From: Clostridiaceae bacterium
GTDB lineage: Bacteria > Bacillota > Clostridia > Lachnospirales > Lachnospiraceae
Length of the DNA: 64,000 bases
NCBI GenBank assembly: GCA_009911065.1
Contig: QXWR01000017.1
Span: 1 to 64,000 of the forward strand
Direction of reading: 5' to 3'
The notes beneath the pieces were generated by a model. The model was given only the letters and a program-made list of their open reading frames with translations. It did no database searches and was not told where the DNA came from. Shown here piece after piece: positions 17,002-25,135 of this stretch (position 1 is the first letter of the stretch; every line of letters starts with the position of its first letter). Position numbers and translations under genes: made by a program.

Positions 17002-17544
17002 TTAGCCAAAGTATCTCTTAAGAAGTCCCTCGAATGCCTTGCCATGTCTAGCTTCATCTCTGGCCATCTCATGGACTGTATCATGGATTGCGTCAAGGTT
17101 GGCAGCTTTGGCACGTTTTGCCAGATCAAACTTACCAGCAGTTGCGCCGTTCTCAGCTTCTACACGCATTTCCAGGTTCTTCTTGGTGCTGTCAGTAACA
17201 ACCTCACCCAGCAGCTCTGCAAACTTGGCTGCATGCTCAGCTTCCTCATAAGCAGCCTTCTCCCAGTACAGGCCGATCTCAGGATAGCCTTCTCTGTGGG
17301 CAACTCTTGCCATAGCCAGATACATACCAACTTCTGTACACTCACCGTTAAAATTAGCTCTCAAGTCTGCCATGATGTCTTCGCTTACGCCCTGTGCAAC
17401 GCCTACCACATGTTCTGCAGCCCAGCTTCTTCCGCTGCCTTGCTCTACGAACTTGGAAGCAGGTGCTTTACACTGGGGGCAGGAATCGGGAGCGGAATCC
17501 CCTTCATGAACGTAGCCACATACAGAACAAACCCATTTCTTCAT
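17002..17544 (-). CDS. Reverse rubrerythrin (NADH peroxidase type)
   Basis: This 180-residue protein has an N-terminal rubredoxin domain ([20 protein letters not shown], residues about 6-25) followed by a ferritin-like di-iron domain. In that domain Glu and His ligands are visible in [40 protein letters not shown] and the C-terminal [20 protein letters not shown]. Classical rubrerythrin has the rubredoxin part at the C-terminus; this order defines the reverse rubrerythrins of clostridia, which reduce H2O2 and O2 in anaerobes. The promoter carries a perfect 7-1-7 palindrome of Fur/PerR type over the start of transcription. The PerR-like repressor gene lies directly upstream on the same strand. 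Confidence 0.95.
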   Translation of the reverse strand: MKKWVCSVCGYVHEGDSAPDSCPQCKAPASKFVEQGSGRSWAAEHVVGVAQGVSEDIMADLRANFNGECTEVGMYLAMARVAHREGYPEIGLYWEKAAYEEAEHAAKFAELLGEVVTDSTKKNLEMRVEAENGATAGKFDLAKRAKAANLDAIHDTVHEMARDEARHGKAFEGLLKRYFG

Positions 17545-17613
17545 AACGCAATCTCCTTTTCTTTATAAAAAATGATTAAAATGTATCTTAGCTTTGAATC
17601 AAACTGACTAAAA

Positions 17614-17662
17614 CAGTAATGATTACTGATATTAATTTAGCATACCTTTGGACAAATGTCAA
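17614..17662 (-). promoter_or_regulatory. Rubrerythrin promoter with PerR-type operator
   Basis: On the minus strand TTGACA (17662-17657), a 17-bp spacer and TAAATT (17639-17634) form the promoter. Five bases further on, 17628-17614 is a perfect 7-1-7 palindrome (CAGTAAT, one base, ATTACTG), the geometry of Fur/PerR boxes, placed over the expected transcription start. Confidence 0.75.
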
Positions 17663-17691
17663 TGAGTTTTTGAGAAATATTTTCGGTAAAA

Positions 17692-18102
17692 TCAGGTATT
17701 TTGTGTACAGCTCATACAGAAACCGTAAAAGTATACTGTGTGGCTGTCAATCACACCGCCAAGGGCTTTTTGCGCCTGACATTCCAGTTCCTCATGGGGA
17801 GACATAGGTAAATCCAGAACAGCTCCACAGCGTTTGCAGATAAAATGATAATGAGGAGTCGTGTTCCAGTCAAAATGGTCTTTACCATCGGTGCATGTTA
17901 GTTTTTGAACCTCTCCAAGCTCCCAAAGAAGATTCAGATTCCGGTAAACGGTTCCCAGACTGATGTTGGGAAATTCTTCTTTTATGTCCGTATAAATCAT
18001 ATCTGCAGTAGGGTGGTCCGTCCGTGCGGACAGACATGTTTTAATCGATTCCCGCTGACGGCTGTATTTGAGTATTTTCATAAGCAGCTCTCTTTCTGTC
18101 AT
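17692..18102 (-). CDS. perR: PerR-like Fur-family peroxide repressor
   Basis: This 136-residue protein has the Fur winged-helix domain (SARTDHPTADMIYTDIKEE, ISLGTVYRNLNLLWELGEV) and the metal-binding C-terminus with HFDWNTTPHYHFICKRCGAV and a closing FYGFCMSC, giving two CxxC zinc motifs. The His in the DHPTAD segment and the Asp in HFDWN sit where PerR binds its regulatory Fe/Mn ion. Position next to reverse rubrerythrin and matching palindromes at both promoters support PerR rather than Fur or Zur. Start at 18102 gives the usual Fur-family N-terminus; an alternative ATG lies at 18081 and upstream in-frame codons overlap the operator. Confidence 0.85.
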   Translation of the reverse strand: MTERELLMKILKYSRQRESIKTCLSARTDHPTADMIYTDIKEEFPNISLGTVYRNLNLLWELGEVQKLTCTDGKDHFDWNTTPHYHFICKRCGAVLDLPMSPHEELECQAQKALGGVIDSHTVYFYGFCMSCTQNT

Positions 18103-18156
18103 AGAAGATTTCCGGGAGTTCAAATCTGTCCCAATGTCTTGCAAGACAAAGATAAC

Positions 18157-18169
18157 AATAATCATTATT
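18157..18169. promoter_or_regulatory. PerR-type palindrome upstream of perR
   Basis: AATAAT-C-ATTATT is a perfect 6-1-6 inverted repeat about 55 bp before the perR start. Together with the 7-1-7 site before rubrerythrin it suggests autoregulation. Confidence 0.6.
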
Positions 18170-18211
18170 ATTTTACTGAAAAGACCGCAATGTGTCAAGG
18201 GTTGGAAGAAA

Positions 18212-18245
18212 TAAAAATTTCCCAAAATCTGGCTTGGGAAATTTT
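18212..18245 (-). terminator. Terminator after the LysR gene
   Basis: A perfect 12-bp stem (18214-18225 with 18234-18245) and an 8-base loop are followed on the minus strand by a T-rich tract. It separates lysR from perR. Confidence 0.85.
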
Positions 18246-18248
18246 GCT

Positions 18249-19199
18249 TTATAAAAGGACTTCCTTGGCAATTCGTATGAATTCTCGTGCAGCTTGAGAC
18301 ATATAATGTCCCTTGTGGAAACCAATCCCCAAGGTTCCATGGGCCTTGGGAGAGTCCAGGGAATAAAAATTCATGGACGTATGACGCCGGACTTTATCTT
18401 TAAAATCATTAATGTCCCCATGGCTGGACATAAACATTTTTGGATAAAAGGTAATGCCCATTCCCTTCACGGACAGGGCCAGAACCGTCTCAATGTTTTC
18501 CGTCTCCAGAACGATTTGGGGAGTAATCTGGGCATCTTCAAACATTTCATTGGCAAGGGTGCGGACCCGGTTTCCTTCATTAATCAGAAGAAAGGGACAT
18601 CGGCTTAACAGGGATAAGTCGGTGTGATTGGAAAGCCTTGCTTTTACCTCCTCTACATGGCCGGGAAAAGCACGTTCCAATACAGCATCTGACACAGCCA
18701 GAAGAATTTCCTCCTCACATATGGGAACCGTGCCTACATTTTCCACTCGAAAGGGCATCATTCCAATAATCAGATCAACATCCCCGTGAAGAAGATCATT
18801 GTCCAACATAGTGGAATTTCCTTCCACAAGACATAAGTCAATGTTGGGAAACTGCTCCCGGTAAACAGGGAGAATTTCCGGAAGAATCACCCGGCCGCGG
18901 GTATGAGAGACGCCAATGGTCAGTTTTCCAATGGAAAAATCTTTTATGTCAGCCAGTTCCCGGTAAGTTTCCTTTTTCAGGGCTAAAAGCTGTCTGGCCC
19001 GCTTTTTTAGAGCCTGTCCCGCATATGTTAAAGTCAGCGGATTGGTTCGGTTAAATAAAATCACATCAAATTCTTTTTCCATATTGGAAATGTGGTTACT
19101 TAGGGACTGCTGAGAAATATACAGCTGTTTTGCTGCTTTGGTGAAATTCAATTCCTCAGCTGCCACCAGAAAATATTCCAAATTCAGGAAGTTAATCAT
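18249..19199 (-). CDS. LysR-family transcriptional regulator
   Basis: This 316-residue protein has the N-terminal winged helix of LysR regulators (INFLNLEYFLVAAEELNFTK, AAKQLYISQQSLSNHISNME) and a periplasmic-binding-protein-like effector domain from about residue 90. The effector is unknown. Its ATG lies inside the end of the preceding PHP gene (8-bp overlap), so the two are co-transcribed and translationally coupled. This ties the regulator's expression to the PHP phosphoesterase, but its targets may lie elsewhere. A strong terminator follows. Confidence 0.88.
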   Translation of the reverse strand: MINFLNLEYFLVAAEELNFTKAAKQLYISQQSLSNHISNMEKEFDVILFNRTNPLTLTYAGQALKKRARQLLALKKETYRELADIKDFSIGKLTIGVSHTRGRVILPEILPVYREQFPNIDLCLVEGNSTMLDNDLLHGDVDLIIGMMPFRVENVGTVPICEEEILLAVSDAVLERAFPGHVEEVKARLSNHTDLSLLSRCPFLLINEGNRVRTLANEMFEDAQITPQIVLETENIETVLALSVKGMGITFYPKMFMSSHGDINDFKDKVRRHTSMNFYSLDSPKAHGTLGIGFHKGHYMSQAAREFIRIAKEVLL

Positions 19200-19941
19200 T
19201 ACCGGCGCCTCCCAAAGCAAGGTGTTTTTGCAGTGTGGGAAGGAATCGGGCGGCTTTTTCCAAGGAATTGTTTACTACCAGTTCTTCGGGAAAGCCAATT
19301 TCCTCTAAAAGGCTGTGGGCATACCTATGGTTTCCCACATCCACTTCACAGTGGGCGTCACTGTCTAAAATAACAGGAACCTGATATTTGCGGCAGTACT
19401 CCAACATGGAGATGGCATTTTCACGAGAATTTTTCCGGTTGCAGCCAGGAGAAAAGGAGCTGTTGTTAATTTCCAGCAACACGTGATGTTCTTTGGCGCC
19501 GCATACCAGAGTCTCATAGTCTGCGGGAAAACGTCCATCATCCGGATGTCCAATAATCTGCACCAGGGGATTTTTCATCGCGCCCAAATAGGCTGCCGTG
19601 TTTTCGGCAATGGTGCCGCAGGTGAAACAAGGCTCATGGATACTGGCGATGGCAAAATCCAGCCCCCTTTGGTAGCGTGGTTCCAGATCAATATTGCCAT
19701 TATAATCAATAATGTTCAATTCACAGCCAAGAAGAAGCCGGACACCAAAAAGGGTACGGGGAACCACTTTAAAATTGATAAAGTGGAAAGGATGGCAGGC
19801 GCCTGGAATCCGGGGAGCGTGGTCGGTAACGCCAAGTAATGCTACGCCTTTTTCGGAAGCGGAACGCACCATCTCGTAAAGTGTGTTGTACGCATGCCCA
19901 CTGGCTGTGGTATGGGTATGCAAGTCTAAGATGTCATTCAT
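19192..19941 (-). CDS. PHP-domain phosphoesterase (YcdX-like)
   Basis: This 249-residue protein is a complete PHP domain. Metal-binding signatures are ILDLHTHTTASGHAYNT at the N-terminus, GVTDHAP, the middle IASIHEPCF, QIIGHPDDGRF and the closing ILDSDAHCEVDVG. Stand-alone PHP proteins of this size (YcdX, YcdX-like) are trinuclear-metal phosphatases in the cytoplasm; the natural substrate is usually unknown. Histidinol phosphatase of the HisK type is related, but no his genes are near. It overlaps the LysR gene by 8 bp. Confidence 0.87.
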   Translation of the reverse strand: MNDILDLHTHTTASGHAYNTLYEMVRSASEKGVALLGVTDHAPRIPGACHPFHFINFKVVPRTLFGVRLLLGCELNIIDYNGNIDLEPRYQRGLDFAIASIHEPCFTCGTIAENTAAYLGAMKNPLVQIIGHPDDGRFPADYETLVCGAKEHHVLLEINNSSFSPGCNRKNSRENAISMLEYCRKYQVPVILDSDAHCEVDVGNHRYAHSLLEEIGFPEELVVNNSLEKAARFLPTLQKHLALGGAGND

Positions 19942-20241
19942 ATGTTTTGTCCTGTTTTCAACGAAAATTAAAGGCTGTTGTCCGGATCGGAATGGATGAA
20001 TCCTGACTGTTTTCAGGGGGCAGGAAGGTGGAATCGTTAAGACCTGCCGGTTTCAATCCAGACTTTCCGCAGGTTTTATCCTGCAAAAAGACCAATCGTC
20101 GGAACTTATTATATGCCTGCCGCAAGTATACCATATTTTTCTCAAGAAAACTATAGAAAAATAAGCGAAAATGTGGTAAAATCTTTTTAGCAGCCGGAGC
20201 GGTAGTCCGGTAATGAGGCAGAAGTGAAGGAGTGTTGTACA
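19942..20241. other. Divergent intergenic region without a gene
   Basis: These 300 bp separate the PHP gene (minus) from the S1-domain gene (plus). An imperfect ACCTGC/GCAGGT hairpin near 20040-20077 and AT-rich stretches around 20120-20190 are visible. TATACT on the minus strand and TAAAAT on the plus strand are possible -10 boxes but lack good -35 partners. No small gene was found. Confidence 0.5.
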
Positions 20242-20991
20242 ATGAATGAAGAAGTAAAGAACATGGAAGTCAATACAGCAGAGCCGGAGGAGACCATGGC
20301 AGACTTTGCCAGCGAACTGGAAGCTTCCTATAAGGAATTTGATGAGCGTCGCAATGACTATCAGGAGCAGGAGGGACCAGATGCTCAAAAGTGGGCAAAC
20401 CTTCTGGAAATGATGCAGGAAAAGACCGTGATTAAGGTAAAGATCAAAGAGGCGGTTAAGGCTGGCGTTGTGGCATATGTGGACGATATTCAGGGATTTA
20501 TTCCCGCTTCCCATATCTCCACCAAATATGTGGAAAAACTGGAAGACTGGGTAGGCAAATACTTAGAAGTGGTTCCCATTACCGTGGAACCGGAGCGGAA
20601 GAAACTGGTTCTGTCTGGCCGGGTAGTGATGAAGGAAAAAGAGGCGGCGGAAAAGGAAGCGAAAATGGCGGCAGTCAAAGTGGGAGCCGTTTTGGAAGGG
20701 ACCGTTGACAGCATCAAGGATTACGGCGCTTTTGTGGATTTGGAAACCGGTGTTACAGGACTATTGCACGTGTCTCAGATCAGCGCCCAGCGAATCAAAA
20801 ATCCAGGAGTGGTGCTGAAGGAAGGGCAGAAGGTAAAGGTAAAGGTGATCGGCGTAGGAGACGGCCGCATCAGCCTTAGCATGAAGGCCCTGGAGCAGGG
20901 AGAGGAGACAAAGGAAGAAGTCTTTCATTATAAAGAGTCCGGAGCAGCCACCACAGGACTCGCTTCCTTGTTAAAGAACATAAAGCTTTGA
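20242..20991 (+). CDS. S1-domain RNA-binding protein (RpsA-like)
   Basis: This 249-residue protein contains two S1/OB-fold repeats. The first lies near residues 60-130 (KVKIKEAVKAGVVAYVDDIQ, GFIPASHISTKYVE). The second, near residues 148-225, is canonical (GAVLEGTVDSIKDYGAFVDL, TGVTGLLHVSQIS). The first 45 residues are acidic. Clostridial genomes often encode such shortened S1 homologues, which bind RNA or ribosomes; the exact role is unknown. The ATG at 20242 has AAGGAG nine bases upstream. It is followed after 16 bp by an alarmone synthetase gene, so both are probably one transcript. Confidence 0.87.
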   Translation: MNEEVKNMEVNTAEPEETMADFASELEASYKEFDERRNDYQEQEGPDAQKWANLLEMMQEKTVIKVKIKEAVKAGVVAYVDDIQGFIPASHISTKYVEKLEDWVGKYLEVVPITVEPERKKLVLSGRVVMKEKEAAEKEAKMAAVKVGAVLEGTVDSIKDYGAFVDLETGVTGLLHVSQISAQRIKNPGVVLKEGQKVKVKVIGVGDGRISLSMKALEQGEETKEEVFHYKESGAATTGLASLLKNIKL

Positions 20992-21007
20992 ACCGTGAAA
21001 AGAAAAG

Positions 21008-21658
21008 ATGGAACGGCCAAAGGTATCGAAGAACCACAGCCAGATTGACCAGTGGAAATCCATCATGTTTTTGTATGATTCTGCCCTGAAGGAGATCAAC
21101 ACCAAGATAGAGATTTTGAACAGTGAATTTGTTCATATCTATGGTCATACGCCCATTGAGCACATTAAGTCTCGCCTGAAAACCCCGGACAGCATTGTAA
21201 AGAAGTTAAAACGGGCGGGACAGGAAGTGACAATCCAAAATATGGTGGAACGGCTTAATGATATTGCAGGGATTCGAATTATCTGCTCTTATACTCAGGA
21301 TATTTACCAGATTGCAGATATGATTGGAAGACAAAGCGATGTGACGATTCTCCATGTGAAGGATTATATTAAAAATCCCAAGCCTAATGGGTATAAGAGC
21401 TATCACATGGTAGTGACCATACCGATCTATTTAAGTCAGGGACCGGCAGAAACCAAGGTGGAGATTCAGATTCGAACGGTGGCAATGGATTTTTGGGCAA
21501 GTCTGGAACATAAGATTTATTACAAGTTTGAGGGAAATGCTCCAGCCAGTGTACAGGCAGAGCTGAAGGCATGTGCAGCAGTGGTAGATATGCTGGATTA
21601 CAAGATGTTTTCGCTGAATCAAATGATCGTTTCACTGGGGGAGGAACAGAAAGAGTGA
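21008..21658 (+). CDS. Small alarmone synthetase (RelQ/RelP-like GTP pyrophosphokinase)
   Basis: This 216-residue protein is a stand-alone RelA/SpoT synthetase domain with no hydrolase, TGS or ACT parts. Motifs include HIKSRLKTPDSIVKKLKR, MVERLNDIAGIRIICSYTQD, KNPKPNGYKSYHMVV and EIQIRTVAMDFWASLEHKIYYK, as in RelQ/RelP enzymes that make pppGpp, ppGpp or pGpp from ATP and GDP/GTP/GMP under stress. It acts in the cytoplasm. It lies in a run of same-strand genes: S1 protein, synthetase, GDPD (7 bp gap). It could be paired functionally with the HD hydrolase at 7909, but no regulatory link is visible. Confidence 0.93.
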   Translation: MERPKVSKNHSQIDQWKSIMFLYDSALKEINTKIEILNSEFVHIYGHTPIEHIKSRLKTPDSIVKKLKRAGQEVTIQNMVERLNDIAGIRIICSYTQDIYQIADMIGRQSDVTILHVKDYIKNPKPNGYKSYHMVVTIPIYLSQGPAETKVEIQIRTVAMDFWASLEHKIYYKFEGNAPASVQAELKACAAVVDMLDYKMFSLNQMIVSLGEEQKE

Positions 21659-21665
21659 ACTTACA

Positions 21666-23468
21666 ATGAAGATATTGGCAAAAGAGACAAGACGGATGAT
21701 CTGGCAGAATCTGGGAAATGTCCTTTTGTTTGAGCTTTTGTATCGGGGAATATGTCTGCCGGTGTATTTGCGGCTGGCAAACCGGGTGCTGCGGTGGACG
21801 CTTGGGATAGCAGGATACAGCTATTTGACAGCGTCCAACTTTGCAGGTTTTCTGGGATGCCCGTGGACGTTACCGGCGCTTTTGGTGGTTGGCATGATAG
21901 GAATCTTTCTGATTTTTGTGGAAAGCTGTGCATTGATCACTGCATTTTTGGGGTTGGCCTGTCAAAAGAAGCTGACCCCTTTTGGCATTTTTTGGGGTGG
22001 GCTTCACGGTGCGGCTCACGAGATAGGCAAAAGAAACGGCAGACTGGTATTAATGCTTATTTTTCATTATGGGTTTATCAATCTTTTGCCTGCTGCCCGC
22101 TGTCTTTCTCATACCCGTCCGGTGAACTTTGTAATTCAGGAAATTGCGGCTACAGGCTGGCTTTTTTGGGCGCTGGCTGCTGTTTTGCTGTTTGGCGCCG
22201 TCAAAACTTTGCCAGTCGTTTTTGCAGGATTTGAATGTATTGGAAATCAGACCGATTATCCGGTTGCCCGGTTGAAAAGCTGTGAGAGGATGGCAGGAAG
22301 GAAAATGCAGGTGGCAGCTTTGCTGACTTTGTGTAATCTGGTCACTGCTTTTATTTTTGTGGCAGTGTATCTGCTGGCTGTATTTGCGATTGCTGTGTTG
22401 GTGGTACTGTTTGCAGAGCGGAACCTGGCAATGGCCATTTTGCTGTTTGTGACAGAAAGGATAGAATGGGGCGTTCTTTTTACAAGCAGCATTTTTCTGG
22501 TTATGGCAGATTTTGGAGCATTGGCCACAATGTACAACTACTACGGCAATTCCGAAATTGGCGCCAAGACACATGACATGGAGGTTTCCCTAAAAGATTC
22601 CACTGTCCAGAAAAGAGCGGTTATTTTGGCAGCCGTCATTGGCACGTCGGCATTTTTATATGTTTTTGATGTGATTTATCATGGTTTTGCCCGGACGGAG
22701 ACGATCATGGGAAAGACTCAGATCACGGCTCACCGAGGCAGTTCCAGAATGGCGCCGGAGAATACGATGGCTGCCATCCGAACCTCTTTGGAGGAATTGG
22801 CAGATTATGTGGAGCTGGATGTGCAGATGACAAAAGATCAGGTGGTGGTTCTGGGCCATGATGCCACCTTAAAGCGGGTGGCTGGCATTAACCGGACCAT
22901 CGCTTCCATGACCTGGGAGGAACTGAAAGAGCTGGATGTGGGAAGTTGGTTTTCTTCGGAATTTGCCGGGGAGCGGATTCCCAGTCTGGAGGATGTGCTG
23001 GATTTTTGCAAGGGGAAGATTCACCTGAATGTGGAGATCAAAAACGTAGGTCCGGATAGTCTTCTTCCAGAGAAAGTGGTGCGTTTGATCCGGGAGAGGG
23101 GGATGGAGGAACAATGTGTGCTGACATCCACAAGTCTGGATTATCTGGAACGGATCAAGCGTTTGGCGCCAGAGGTTAAGACCGGATATATTTTATCCGC
23201 TGCTTATGGGGATTTTTATTTTGAGGAGCGGGCAGATTTTATTAGCATCCGGGCAAGTTTTGTGAATCGGCAGGTGGTGGAACTGGCTCATGAACAGGGA
23301 ATGGGAGTCCATGTGTGGACGGTAAATGCAAAAAGTGAGATTGAGCGGATGCGGATGATCGGGGTGGACAATCTGATTACGGATTATCCGGTTCTTGCAA
23401 GAGAGATTTTGTACAGAGAGGAGGCTACGGAGACGCTGGTGGAATATTTGCAGATGGTGTTTCAGTAG
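21666..23468 (+). CDS. Membrane glycerophosphodiester phosphodiesterase
   Basis: This 600-residue protein joins a membrane domain of six to eight hydrophobic helices (residues 1 to about 345) to a cytoplasmic or surface GDPD domain (about 355-595). The catalytic signature is ITAHRGSSRMAPENTMAAIR, followed by YVELDVQMTKDQVVVLGHD, HLNVEIKN and VWTVNAKSEIERM. Such enzymes split glycerophosphodiesters to glycerol-3-phosphate and an alcohol, and the membrane-domain version is widespread in Firmicutes, possibly acting on lipids or teichoic acid. It follows the alarmone synthetase by 7 bp. Confidence 0.92.
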   Translation: MKILAKETRRMIWQNLGNVLLFELLYRGICLPVYLRLANRVLRWTLGIAGYSYLTASNFAGFLGCPWTLPALLVVGMIGIFLIFVESCALITAFLGLACQKKLTPFGIFWGGLHGAAHEIGKRNGRLVLMLIFHYGFINLLPAARCLSHTRPVNFVIQEIAATGWLFWALAAVLLFGAVKTLPVVFAGFECIGNQTDYPVARLKSCERMAGRKMQVAALLTLCNLVTAFIFVAVYLLAVFAIAVLVVLFAERNLAMAILLFVTERIEWGVLFTSSIFLVMADFGALATMYNYYGNSEIGAKTHDMEVSLKDSTVQKRAVILAAVIGTSAFLYVFDVIYHGFARTETIMGKTQITAHRGSSRMAPENTMAAIRTSLEELADYVELDVQMTKDQVVVLGHDATLKRVAGINRTIASMTWEELKELDVGSWFSSEFAGERIPSLEDVLDFCKGKIHLNVEIKNVGPDSLLPEKVVRLIRERGMEEQCVLTSTSLDYLERIKRLAPEVKTGYILSAAYGDFYFEERADFISIRASFVNRQVVELAHEQGMGVHVWTVNAKSEIERMRMIGVDNLITDYPVLAREILYREEATETLVEYLQMVFQ

Positions 23469-23504
23469 CTGTATGACAATGATTAAAAACAGGAGGATGA
23501 ACGT

Positions 23505-24911
23505 ATGGCAGAGGAAAGAGAAAAATCAGAAGGAAAGCTTCTGGAGGAAAAGTTATTGTGGAAATTTTCCCACATTGGAAAAAAGGGTCGGGAGCAGGTA
23601 GATGAGGCGGCTGATTTCTGCGAGGGATATAAGGTTTTTCTCAATGAAGGGAAGACAGAGCGGGAGTGTGTGGCAGCGGCAAAACGGATGCTAGAAAATG
23701 CTGGGTACCGTCGGTTTGATCGGAAAGAGCACTATAAGCCGGGGGATAAAGTGTACCAGATCAACCGGGGAAAGTCGATTTTAGCCACAACATTTGGAGA
23801 GAAATCTTTGGATGAGGGAGTGCGGATCAATGGGGCGCACATTGATTCTCCAAGACTGGATTTAAAACCATGTCCGCTGTTTGAGAAAAATGAGATTGCC
23901 TTTTTTAAGACTCATTATTATGGCGGAATCCGGAAATATCAGTGGGGAACCGTGCCATTGGCGCTCCACGGAGTTGTGGTAAAGAAAAATGGGGAGATGA
24001 TTTCCATTGCTATGGGAGAGGAGCCGAACGACCCAGTGTTTTGTATCAGCGATCTGCTTCCCCATCTGGCATCTAAGCAGAATGAACGAAAGCTGTCAGA
24101 GGGGCTTAAGGGGGAAGAGTTAAATATTGTGGTGGGTACGCTGCCGTTTCAGGACGAAGCGGTAAAGGAGCCGGTAAAGCTTATGATCCTGAAGCTTCTC
24201 AATGAGAAATATGGGATTACGGAAGAAGACTTTTACCGGGCAGAGATTGAGATGGTTCCGGCGCAGAAAGCAGTGGACGTAGGGTTAGACCGAAGCCTGA
24301 TCGGAGCTTACGGACAGGATGACCGGGTGTGCGCTTACACAGCACTGATGGCTGAAATTGAGACTCAAAATCCCCCGTATACCACAATCACAGTGCTTAC
24401 CGATAAAGAGGAGATTGGGTCAGAAGGAAATACCGGAATGAATTCTGCCTATCTTCGTCATTATATGGAAGATCTGGCAGATCTGGAAGGTATTCCTGTG
24501 CGGGATGTGTTCCGAAATGCTTTGTGTCTGTCTTCGGATGTAAATGCAGCTTTTGACCCTACATTTCCAGATGTATTTGAGGCCAGCAATTCCAGCTATG
24601 TGAACAAAGGCTGTGTTTTGACCAAGTACACCGGAGCGAGAGGAAAGTCCGGCGCCAACGACGCCAGTGCAGAGACCATGGCCAGAGTGATTGCCATGAT
24701 GGAGGCTGAAGATGTGTGTTGGCAGGCAGGAGAGCTGGGAGCGGTAGATCAGGGCGGAGGAGGCACCATTGCCAAATATGTGGCGCAGCTGGATATTGAT
24801 GTGGTGGATTTGGGGGTGCCGGTGCTGTCCATGCACTCTCCTTTTGAGATGGTTGCCAAGCTGGATGTCTATCATACTTACAGAGCGTTTCGGGCGTTTT
24901 ATAAAAGGTGA
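23505..24911 (+). CDS. M18-family aminopeptidase
   Basis: This 468-residue cytoplasmic metallopeptidase matches the M18 family (aspartyl aminopeptidase, ApeA/ApeB-like). Zinc-ligand motifs are RINGAHIDSPRLDLKP, GQDDRVCAYTAL, the LTDKEEIGSEGNTGMNS region, SSDVNAAFDPTF and the late MHSPFEMVAKLDVY. M18 enzymes remove N-terminal residues from peptides as a large dodecamer. The ATG at 23505 follows AGGAGG. It lies 36 bp after the GDPD gene. The downstream 220-bp region carries repeats but no clear terminator. Confidence 0.92.
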   Translation: MAEEREKSEGKLLEEKLLWKFSHIGKKGREQVDEAADFCEGYKVFLNEGKTERECVAAAKRMLENAGYRRFDRKEHYKPGDKVYQINRGKSILATTFGEKSLDEGVRINGAHIDSPRLDLKPCPLFEKNEIAFFKTHYYGGIRKYQWGTVPLALHGVVVKKNGEMISIAMGEEPNDPVFCISDLLPHLASKQNERKLSEGLKGEELNIVVGTLPFQDEAVKEPVKLMILKLLNEKYGITEEDFYRAEIEMVPAQKAVDVGLDRSLIGAYGQDDRVCAYTALMAEIETQNPPYTTITVLTDKEEIGSEGNTGMNSAYLRHYMEDLADLEGIPVRDVFRNALCLSSDVNAAFDPTFPDVFEASNSSYVNKGCVLTKYTGARGKSGANDASAETMARVIAMMEAEDVCWQAGELGAVDQGGGGTIAKYVAQLDIDVVDLGVPVLSMHSPFEMVAKLDVYHTYRAFRAFYKR

Positions 24912-25025
24912 GCGAAAAGAGCTGCTGTGAACATGAACTTTTTGTGAATTTATCCGAAATGTTCTTTTATTTGTGGGAAGAGTATGGTATAAGTGTAGGG
25001 GTGCGGTCTGGCGGGGTGTGCAGAT

Positions 25026-25053
25026 GGCAGGAATGATTTTTCAGAGACGCTCT
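25026..25053 (+). repeat. Dispersed motif copy, near-identical to 13158-13180
   Basis: The stretch starts GGCAGGAATGATTTTTCAGA and continues GACGCTC. Its first 23 bases match the copy beside trpS at 21 positions, and it lies in non-coding DNA. Confidence 0.5.
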
Positions 25054-25056
25054 GGG

Positions 25057-25088
25057 ACTGCATAACTGTATAACTGCGTAACTGCATG
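25057..25088 (+). repeat. Four tandem 8-bp repeats
   Basis: ACTGCATA, ACTGTATA, ACTGCGTA and ACTGCATG follow one another without gaps, directly after the dispersed motif and about 50 bp before the lipoprotein gene at 25136. Possible slippage tract or protein-binding array. Confidence 0.6.
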
Positions 25089-25135
25089 TTGGAAGGCAAT
25101 CGAACTGTAAATTAGGAAAAGAAAGGGATATTAGG

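Noticed and set aside
18157..18169. Possible Zur or Fur box instead of PerR
   Set aside because: The neighbouring rubrerythrin and PerR-like metal-site residues make PerR the better reading, though binding was not tested.
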